Source: Bdellovibrio bacteriovorus (GTDB taxonomy: Bacteria; Bdellovibrionota; Bdellovibrionia; Bdellovibrionales; Bdellovibrionaceae). Taken from it: DNA of 64,000 bases. Position 1 is the first letter of the stretch, and each line of letters opens with the position of its first letter. The notes under the pieces are model-generated. The model was not told where the DNA came from. It ran no database searches and saw only the letters and a list, made by a program, of their open reading frames with translations. The position numbers and the translations under genes were made by a program. The stretch spans positions 3,286,001 to 3,350,000 of the forward strand of contig NZ_CP020946.1 in NCBI RefSeq assembly GCF_002208115.1, read 5' to 3'. This document shows positions 58,492-64,000 of the stretch, in pieces.

Positions 58492-60069
58492 ATGAAAGCA
58501 TTCGTTTTTCTCGCTTTAACTTTTGGTCTGACCTCTGCCTTTGCGTCTCCATTCACTAATACGGATTCTTTGAAAAATTCATTGGGGTTTACGCCGTATT
58601 ATTCTTCGCAGAATCCTGGGCGCAAGTTGAAGGTTGCGGTTTTGGATAAAGGTTTCTTTGGGTACGAGAAAGAAATCGGGCGTACTTTGCCTGCGGGGAC
58701 TCGTTATGTAGCCGGGCCGGTGGCGAATCCTGAGAATATGAAGGTCGTGCATGGGTTGAAGATGGCGCAGATTCTGACGGCCATGATGACCAATGATATG
58801 CGTGCTTCTCAGTGGATGCCCGAGCTGACTTTGTACAATGCTTTTGGGTATTCCAATTTCAAGGCGGCTATTGATGATGTGATTGCTCGTCAATATGATC
58901 TGGTTCTTTATTCTGAGGTCTGGGAATACGGCGGCAATGGGGACGGTGGTGGCTTTATCAATGCTGAGGTCAACCGCGCCACTCGTGCGGGCGTGATCTG
59001 GGTGAATGCGGCTGGTAACTTTGCTTTGACCACTTACAATGGGCCGTTGACGACGGTTCAGGACAATTGGATTTTGTTGCCGGATCAGAACAATGCTCTG
59101 GCTTTGCGCTGTCAGGCGGCGGCAGGCAAAAAATGTTCGGCAAAGATTGTTCTTTCCTGGAATGACTTCAAAGATGATGTTGAAGAAGGCACCACCAAGG
59201 ATCTGGATCTGGCTCTGACTGATGACATGCTGAATGTGATTCAGAACAGTGCTTTGAAACAATCGGACAACCGCAATGAAGGTCGTCCCGGGTTTTCAAA
59301 GTATCCGCGTGAAATCATTTCCGCAGAACTTTCACCGGGGCTTTATTTCCTGCGTGTGAAAAACAGATCCAACAATTTCACCAACCGCGATCAATTGCGT
59401 ATCACGGCCGACGGTGATGGTTTGGTGATGCCTTCCCATTCCCGTGGCGAAAGTATCTTGAATCCTGCTGACAACCCGACGGTGATCACGGTGGGTGCAA
59501 GTGATTCGGACCGTTCTTCGACTTCGTTCTTTAAAGACAAACCCGATCTGCTGGCGCCTTCTTCCATAAAGCTTTCTGATGGCACTGAGTATCGTGGCAG
59601 TTCCAACTCGGCGGCAATCGTGGCTGCCGGTTTGGGAATTTTGAAATCCCGTGAACCGCGCATGACTCGCAAAGATCTTTTGGATGCAGTCAGCTCCAAA
59701 CACAACTGGGAACAGCGTGGATTGTCTTTGAACTTGTTGGGCTTTGGTCCAACAGGTCCCAACTGTTTTGTTGATGTGGCCTTCAATCCGATCCCGGAAC
59801 AAATCCGTGATGTCGTTGCTCGTGGGGGTGTGCCCGTGCAAACGACGGCAGCCATTCGTGTGATGGTGGCATTTGATCCCATCTTGCTGACTCCGGGACT
59901 GAGCCGTCAGCTTTTGAATGACATGATTGTGGCTTTGCCTCAGGGCGGATACGGCATTTTCAATCGTCGTGCGATGATTCCTCCGGGTGCGGTGGAAGTC
60001 TTCCAGCGTCCGTTGGAGGCAGGTCTTTGCCGTCCGACTCCGGTCAACGGCAAGAACTTCCGTCTGTAA
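58492..60069 (+). CDS. Secreted S8 (subtilisin-like) serine protease
   Basis: 525 aa. Signal peptide (FVFLALTFGLTSAFA). Triad by position: Asp52 in V-A-V-L-D-K-G, His87 in V-V-H-G-L-K, Ser371 in R-G-S-S-N-S-A-A-I-V-A-A-G. Oxyanion Asn176 is in V-N-A-A-G-N. The Ser motif lacks the usual Pro and the His motif lacks the Thr of H-G-T, so the enzyme is divergent. A jelly-roll insert (about 205-320) with W-N-D-F-K-D-D and Y-F-L-R-V-K looks like a P/pre-peptidase module. Predators secrete many such proteases; the target is unknown. AGGAG precedes the ATG. Confidence 0.85.
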   Translation: MKAFVFLALTFGLTSAFASPFTNTDSLKNSLGFTPYYSSQNPGRKLKVAVLDKGFFGYEKEIGRTLPAGTRYVAGPVANPENMKVVHGLKMAQILTAMMTNDMRASQWMPELTLYNAFGYSNFKAAIDDVIARQYDLVLYSEVWEYGGNGDGGGFINAEVNRATRAGVIWVNAAGNFALTTYNGPLTTVQDNWILLPDQNNALALRCQAAAGKKCSAKIVLSWNDFKDDVEEGTTKDLDLALTDDMLNVIQNSALKQSDNRNEGRPGFSKYPREIISAELSPGLYFLRVKNRSNNFTNRDQLRITADGDGLVMPSHSRGESILNPADNPTVITVGASDSDRSSTSFFKDKPDLLAPSSIKLSDGTEYRGSSNSAAIVAAGLGILKSREPRMTRKDLLDAVSSKHNWEQRGLSLNLLGFGPTGPNCFVDVAFNPIPEQIRDVVARGGVPVQTTAAIRVMVAFDPILLTPGLSRQLLNDMIVALPQGGYGIFNRRAMIPPGAVEVFQRPLEAGLCRPTPVNGKNFRL

Positions 60070-60120
60070 TTGCTGTTCGCCACCATACGATGCAGACCTA
60101 AGCACTTATGTTTTTAATTT

Positions 60121-60147
60121 CCCGGATTTTTTCCATATAATCCGGGA
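60121..60147 (+). promoter_or_regulatory. Consensus -10 inside a hairpin before dsbD
   Basis: A perfect TATAAT (60136-60141) ends 6 nt before the ATG, so the transcript would begin at the start codon. The same bases form CCCGGATT / AATCCGGG (60121-60128, 60139-60146). The -35 (TTTAAT, 60113-60118) is weak. Same geometry as trpS. Confidence 0.45.
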
Positions 60148-62166
60148 ATGACATTTCTGATGGGCTTTCTTCTTTTGATCTGCATCGGAGTCTCCCCTGC
60201 GTTCGCAGCGGGCTCTTCTTCATTTAATTTTCCGCAAGGCACAGTGGACCTTATCAGCTCGCACCCGGGCTGGAAGTCCCAGCAGAAGAATTCTTTAGGT
60301 CTGCATTTCAAAATGAAAGAGCACTGGCATATCTACTGGAAGAACTCCGGCGACTCGGGGGCTGCCCCCAAATGGAAGTGGACCGTTGAAAATGCCAGGC
60401 TGACTGGTGAACAATGGCCCCTGCCAGAGCGAATCCATGTCGAAGGGCTGACCAACCTGGGCTATTCCCACGAAAGTCTTTTTATCTTTGATCTTGAGCC
60501 ACAAGACCCGGCGAAACCCGTCAGTGTGGTTTTGAATCTGGAGTTCCTGATCTGCAAAGTCGAATGCATTCCCTATTTTACAGAACTTCGAAAGGAAATT
60601 CCCTTCTCGGCCCAAACGGGGCCGCCGGCGGCGATCTTTTCAAAATTTATTTACCCCGAAAAAGCCCCTTCTTCATTCCGCTGGTCCGTGGATGGTCGCA
60701 CCGACCAGATTCTGAAAACCACCCTGTCCTTGCCTGTAAATCTGAATCTTAAGAATCTCGAAGTCTTCCCCGAAGATGGCGAGACATTCAAAAGCAGCGT
60801 TCCTGCCTTGGAACCTCAAGGGTCGCAATATCTGATTCAACTTCCGCTGCAGGATACTTCCAAAACTGATTTTACCGGATCACGCTTTTTACTGGTCACG
60901 GAAGACACTGCCGGCAACAAAAAAGGCTACGAGATGGAGCTTACCGCGGCGGCTCCTGCGGCTTTGGCAACGATTCTGATCTGGGCTTTGCTGGGCGGGT
61001 TCATTCTGAACTTTATGCCGTGTGTGTTCCCGGTGCTTTCCATCAAAGTCTTAAGCTTTCTGGGACCGGATCAGGACAAACACAAGCTTCGCATCTCGGG
61101 CCTTTACTACACCATGGGTGTGATGTGTTCATTTCTTGCTTTGGGCGGACTGCTTTTGGCTTTGCGCGCAGGGGGCGAGCAGATCGGCTGGGGCTTTCAG
61201 TTGCAGTCGCCGTTGATCGCAGCAGGTATCGCGCTTTTATTCGTCTGGCTGGGCCTGAATTTCCTGGGCACTTTTGAAATAGGCCAGTCGTTAAGCTATT
61301 TGGGCGCAAAGAAAACTTCGCAGTCCCTGTGGGGCTCATTCATGACCGGCGTACTGGCCACCGTGGTGGCCACCCCATGCACGGCACCCTTCATGGGGGC
61401 CGCTTTGGGGGCTTCTTTGGCTCTGCCGGCGATGAACACGCTGATGGTGTTTGCAGGCCTGGGCTTGGGCATGGCCCTGCCATTCTTGATTTTGTCCTAT
61501 ACACCTCAGGCCTTGAAGTTTCTGCCCAAGCCCGGAATGTGGATGCAAACCCTGAAAGAGTTTTTGGCGTTCCCTCTTTTTGCCACTGTGCTCTGGCTGC
61601 TGTGGGTGCTGTCTCATCAGATTGCGGTGGATTCCATAATTTATTTACTGGGCGTATTTCTGCTGGTCGCGCTGTGGGTGTGGTTTACCCACACGGTCCG
61701 CCATGAAAAAGCCCGTCAACTGACACTGCTTGCCGGATTTATTTTGTCGTTTGTGCTGCTGGCAGCCCTTCCGCAAGAATCCATATCTGTTTCTGCCGCA
61801 AACACGGCTGCCGCGGAAGTATGGAAACCCTTCACGGCCGAGCAAGTCCAACAAGATCTGGAACAAGGAAAGTCCGTGTTCATCGACTTCACCGCCGCTT
61901 GGTGCATCACCTGTCAGGTGAATAAAAAGCTGGTCTTGCATACGACCGAAATTCAAAAGGCCTTCACTGAAAACAATGTGCAGCTTTACAAAGCGGACTG
62001 GACTGACAAGGATCCCAAAATCACGGAGGCTTTGGCTCAGTATGGTCGCAATTCACTGCCTCTGTATGTCTTCTACCCATCAGGCAGTCGCAAGGCCCTG
62101 CTGCTGCCTGAAATACTAACCAAAGGCATCGTGCTCGATTTATTTAACAAGGAGAAAGAACCATGA
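60148..62166 (+). CDS. dsbD: Thiol:disulfide interchange protein DsbD/ScsB-like
   Basis: 672 aa. Signal peptide, N-terminal periplasmic domain (K-E-H-W-H-I-Y-W-K-N-S-G-D-S-G near residue 52; C-K-V-E-C near 133), then an eight-helix core at about 275-560 with the electron-carrying N-F-M-P-C-V-F-P and T-P-C-T-A-P-F-M. The C-terminal thioredoxin domain has C-I-T-C in A-A-W-C-I-T-C-Q-V. It moves electrons from cytosolic thioredoxin to the periplasm. The DsbD/ScsB group is clear; the exact client is not. Ends overlapping the next gene (ATGA). Confidence 0.9.
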   Translation: MTFLMGFLLLICIGVSPAFAAGSSSFNFPQGTVDLISSHPGWKSQQKNSLGLHFKMKEHWHIYWKNSGDSGAAPKWKWTVENARLTGEQWPLPERIHVEGLTNLGYSHESLFIFDLEPQDPAKPVSVVLNLEFLICKVECIPYFTELRKEIPFSAQTGPPAAIFSKFIYPEKAPSSFRWSVDGRTDQILKTTLSLPVNLNLKNLEVFPEDGETFKSSVPALEPQGSQYLIQLPLQDTSKTDFTGSRFLLVTEDTAGNKKGYEMELTAAAPAALATILIWALLGGFILNFMPCVFPVLSIKVLSFLGPDQDKHKLRISGLYYTMGVMCSFLALGGLLLALRAGGEQIGWGFQLQSPLIAAGIALLFVWLGLNFLGTFEIGQSLSYLGAKKTSQSLWGSFMTGVLATVVATPCTAPFMGAALGASLALPAMNTLMVFAGLGLGMALPFLILSYTPQALKFLPKPGMWMQTLKEFLAFPLFATVLWLLWVLSHQIAVDSIIYLLGVFLLVALWVWFTHTVRHEKARQLTLLAGFILSFVLLAALPQESISVSAANTAAAEVWKPFTAEQVQQDLEQGKSVFIDFTAAWCITCQVNKKLVLHTTEIQKAFTENNVQLYKADWTDKDPKITEALAQYGRNSLPLYVFYPSGSRKALLLPEILTKGIVLDLFNKEKEP

Positions 62167-62759
62167 AAAAACTGATATTTGCACTGGCTTTGACCTTTAC
62201 CTCAACACTGGCCTTCGCTGATGCGAAGGTCGGCGCACCAGCTCCGGACTTCAATGTGACTGATGCCAACGGCAAAACCCACAAACTTTCTGACTACAAG
62301 GGAAAATACGTGGTGCTAGAGTGGTACAACAAGGACTGTCCGTATGTGCGCAAACACTATGACAGCAAGAACATGCAAAACATCCAGTCGGAAATGACGG
62401 GCAAAGGCATCGTGTGGCTGTCGGTGATCTCTTCCGCCAAGGGCAAACAAGGCCATATGCCCGCGGCGGATGTGGTGAAAAACGGAACCAAAGAAGCTTC
62501 GAAAGCCACCGCCATTCTGGTCGACGAAAACGGTAAAATGGGCAAAGCCTACGGCGCCAAAACGACTCCGCACATGTACCTGATTGATCCCCAGGGTGTG
62601 CTTCGCTACAACGGGGCGATTGACAGCAACGATTCCGCGGATCCCGCGACGATTGCTTCAGCCGAAAACTACATCATCCGCGCCGTCGCCAGCGCAGAAA
62701 AAGGTGAAAAGATCGCCAAAGAAACCAGCAAGCCCTACGGCTGCAGCGTGAAGTACTAA
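62163..62759 (+). CDS. Periplasmic AhpC/TSA thioredoxin-fold protein
   Basis: 198 aa. Signal peptide (KLIFALALTFTSTLAFA), A-P-D-F-N-V-T-D-A-N-G-K-T-H-K-L-S-D-Y-K-G-K-Y near residue 28, peroxidatic-type Cys in W-Y-N-K-D-C-P-Y-V-R, and T-P-H-M-Y-L-I-D-P-Q-G, the cis-Pro loop. There is only one active-site Cys, plus a Cys near the C-terminus. It overlaps dsbD by 4 bases, so it is probably reduced by it, acting as a peroxiredoxin or disulfide reductase in the periplasm. Confidence 0.87.
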   Translation: MKKLIFALALTFTSTLAFADAKVGAPAPDFNVTDANGKTHKLSDYKGKYVVLEWYNKDCPYVRKHYDSKNMQNIQSEMTGKGIVWLSVISSAKGKQGHMPAADVVKNGTKEASKATAILVDENGKMGKAYGAKTTPHMYLIDPQGVLRYNGAIDSNDSADPATIASAENYIIRAVASAEKGEKIAKETSKPYGCSVKY

Positions 62760-62792
62760 ACACCTGCTCACTTACAATTTGAGCCCGCACGG

Positions 62793-62828
62793 AAAGCCCC
62801 GTACCCTTAGCGGTATGGGGTTTTTCTT
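62793..62828 (+). terminator. Terminator after the dsbD operon
   Basis: AAAGCCCCGTACC pairs imperfectly with GGTATGGGGTTTT and is followed by TTTTTCTTTT. Its end meets the start codon of the next gene. Confidence 0.7.
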
Positions 62829-62829
62829 T

Positions 62830-64000
62830 TTGATTAAAAAATTCATACCCATTCCCGTCGTTCTTGCTTACCTAGGGTGCGCTTCGCTCCCACCCAATAC
62901 AAATCGTTCTTATTCTGAAGCCCTGCCTCCTGATCCAAAGACTCAACTGGCCCAGGCGACAGAAGAACAGCTCAAAAAACATCCGGGTCTGTCAGGCTTC
63001 TATCCCCTGGCGTCCGGTCTGGAGGCATTGGTCGCCCGTATGGCGGCGGTCGCCGTTTCTGATCGCAGCATCGATCTGCAATACTATATCTGGGAAAATG
63101 ACCTGACCGGCCGAATGCTGATGCATGAAGTTCTGCTGGCAGCCGATCGGGGCGTGCGCGTGCGTGTTCTGCTGGATGATCTTAACCAGGGACGCTATGA
63201 GCGAGGCCTTGCCATTCTGGATTCACACCCGAACATCGAAGTGCGCATGGCCAATCCTTTCGCCGGAAGAAGCTGGCGCATTCTGGATGCGATGAGATTT
63301 TCCACCGTCAACCGTCGCATGCACAACAAGGTCTTTGTGGTCGACAATCAAACGGCGATTGTGGGTGGACGCAACATTGGCAATGAATACTTCTGGGCCA
63401 GCGAAGAAATGAACTTTGGTGACTTCGATCTGTGGGCCATCGGCCCGGTGGTTCAGGATCTTTCGCGGGAATTTGATTCTTATTGGAACAGCGAAATCGC
63501 CTATCCTATTTCTGTCTTGGTCAATGGATTCAAGCCCACCGCCGAGGACCTGCAAAAACTGAAAGCCGATGCCGCAGCCGCCATCGAGGAAGCCGAAAAA
63601 ACCCAGTATGCCGCCGCCCTCAAAGAAACCCCGATGGTGAAAAAGTTCACCCGCGAGCCGTTAAAACTTTATTGGGGAAAGGCCGAAGTCGTGATTGATC
63701 CGCCGGAAAAATTCCGCCAGCATTCAAAGGAACAGACCGACAACCTTGCCCATCAGCTTTATCCTCTGATCGAAAAGACCCAGAAAGAACTGATTCTGGT
63801 TTCCCCTTACTTTATTCCCGGCAAAAAAGGAGTGCAGTTTTTTAAGAGTCTAAATAACCGTGGTGTTGCCTCTCTGGTTCTGACCAATTCCCTTGCTTCC
63901 AGTGATGTGGCCACCGTGTTTTCAGGCTACAAGGGTTACCGCAAGGATCTTCTTGAACAGGGGGTTCAGCTTTATGAGCTAAAACCCACCCCGCAAAAAA
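62830..64000 (+). CDS. Phospholipase-D-family lipoprotein (cardiolipin-synthase-like), partial
   Basis: At least 390 codons, cut by the window end. No ATG suits; a TTG at 62830 gives a clean lipoprotein signal (IPIPVVLAYLGC, lipobox L-G-C near residue 17). The domain begins at about 60 with I-D-L-Q-Y-Y-I-W. The first HKD motif is complete (M-H-N-K-V-F-V-V-D-N-Q-T-A-I-V-G-G-R-N); the second should lie beyond the edge. Resembles periplasmic PLD lipoproteins of the cardiolipin synthase C group. The start overlaps the preceding terminator, so its promoter is not obvious. Confidence 0.85.
   Translation, partial: MIKKFIPIPVVLAYLGCASLPPNTNRSYSEALPPDPKTQLAQATEEQLKKHPGLSGFYPLASGLEALVARMAAVAVSDRSIDLQYYIWENDLTGRMLMHEVLLAADRGVRVRVLLDDLNQGRYERGLAILDSHPNIEVRMANPFAGRSWRILDAMRFSTVNRRMHNKVFVVDNQTAIVGGRNIGNEYFWASEEMNFGDFDLWAIGPVVQDLSREFDSYWNSEIAYPISVLVNGFKPTAEDLQKLKADAAAAIEEAEKTQYAAALKETPMVKKFTREPLKLYWGKAEVVIDPPEKFRQHSKEQTDNLAHQLYPLIEKTQKELILVSPYFIPGKKGVQFFKSLNNRGVASLVLTNSLASSDVATVFSGYKGYRKDLLEQGVQLYELKPTPQK

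Noticed and set aside
1-64000. CRISPR array, prophage or secretion-toxin locus
   Set aside because: No regularly spaced repeats, integrase, phage structural genes or toxin-immunity pattern were seen.

Overview
The window looks like the chromosome of a predatory Bdellovibrio, most likely B. bacteriovorus or a close strain. The basis is gene content and style: many small exported proteins of unknown function, outer-membrane barrels ending in an aromatic residue, lipoproteins with an 'FQNC' lipobox, stand-alone solute-binding proteins without permeases, ExbB/ExbD, a DivIVA-family gene beside proC and yggS, and a NodB-type deacetylase close by. From memory, B. bacteriovorus HD100 has recA at Bd0512, a prey-peptidoglycan deacetylase at Bd0468 and divIVA at Bd0464. 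The gene count and order here fit that segment read in reverse. No rRNA, tRNA, CRISPR array, complete insertion sequence or prophage was seen.

Layout. 1-13.4 kb: a small hypothetical gene and a DUF488 gene, then pgpA-pncC-recA (minus strand), a GNAT acetyltransferase, trpS, an SDR oxidoreductase, a solute-binding protein, an acyl-CoA synthetase, a membrane-anchored metallophosphoesterase and recX-alaS. 13.4-27.7 kb: envelope and signalling genes (a lipoprotein, a 614-aa exported protein with a hybrid histidine kinase, a porin-like barrel, small secreted proteins) around rplM-rpsI and truA, ending with a two-gene CFI-box/barrel unit. 27.8-33.3 kb: lipid and precursor metabolism (asd, pssA, a DGK1/SEC59-like kinase), a Ser/Gly-rich Ig-like lipoprotein and exbB-exbD. 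33.4-42 kb: a sulfatase-fold lipoprotein, then the most system-like block of the window, a minus-strand run of overlapping genes encoding a TadC/GspF-like platform protein, a DUF192 protein, three FHA-domain membrane proteins and a degenerate PP2C-like protein. 42-50.6 kb: maf, the deacetylase, a RAYT-like transposase-derived gene abutting a palindromic repeat, yggS, proC, a frameshifted divIVA, yggU, a barrel protein, an MFS exporter, a rhodanese-like protein and an abundant-type porin. 50.7-64 kb: valS, an extremely Arg/Tyr/Asp-rich protein, a VOC protein, exported proteins, a 2OG-Fe(II) oxygenase, trmO, a Tyr-rich secreted protein, an S8 protease, dsbD/scsB with a thioredoxin-fold partner, and the start of a phospholipase-D-family lipoprotein that runs off the end.

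Main points of interest. (1) divIVA is split by a perfect 17-bp tandem duplication; removing one copy restores a continuous 178-aa frame. (2) The FHA/TadC/pseudo-PP2C block could be a phosphopeptide-controlled envelope machine. (3) A RAYT-like gene with a degraded HUH motif sits directly on a REP-like palindrome, one arm of which recurs as a perfect 30-bp match 42 kb away. (4) Several structured repeats lie at or next to stop codons. (5) trpS and dsbD have a -10 box exactly 6 nt before the ATG and no Shine-Dalgarno sequence, suggesting leaderless mRNAs. All calls come from reading the sequence; no database search was run.
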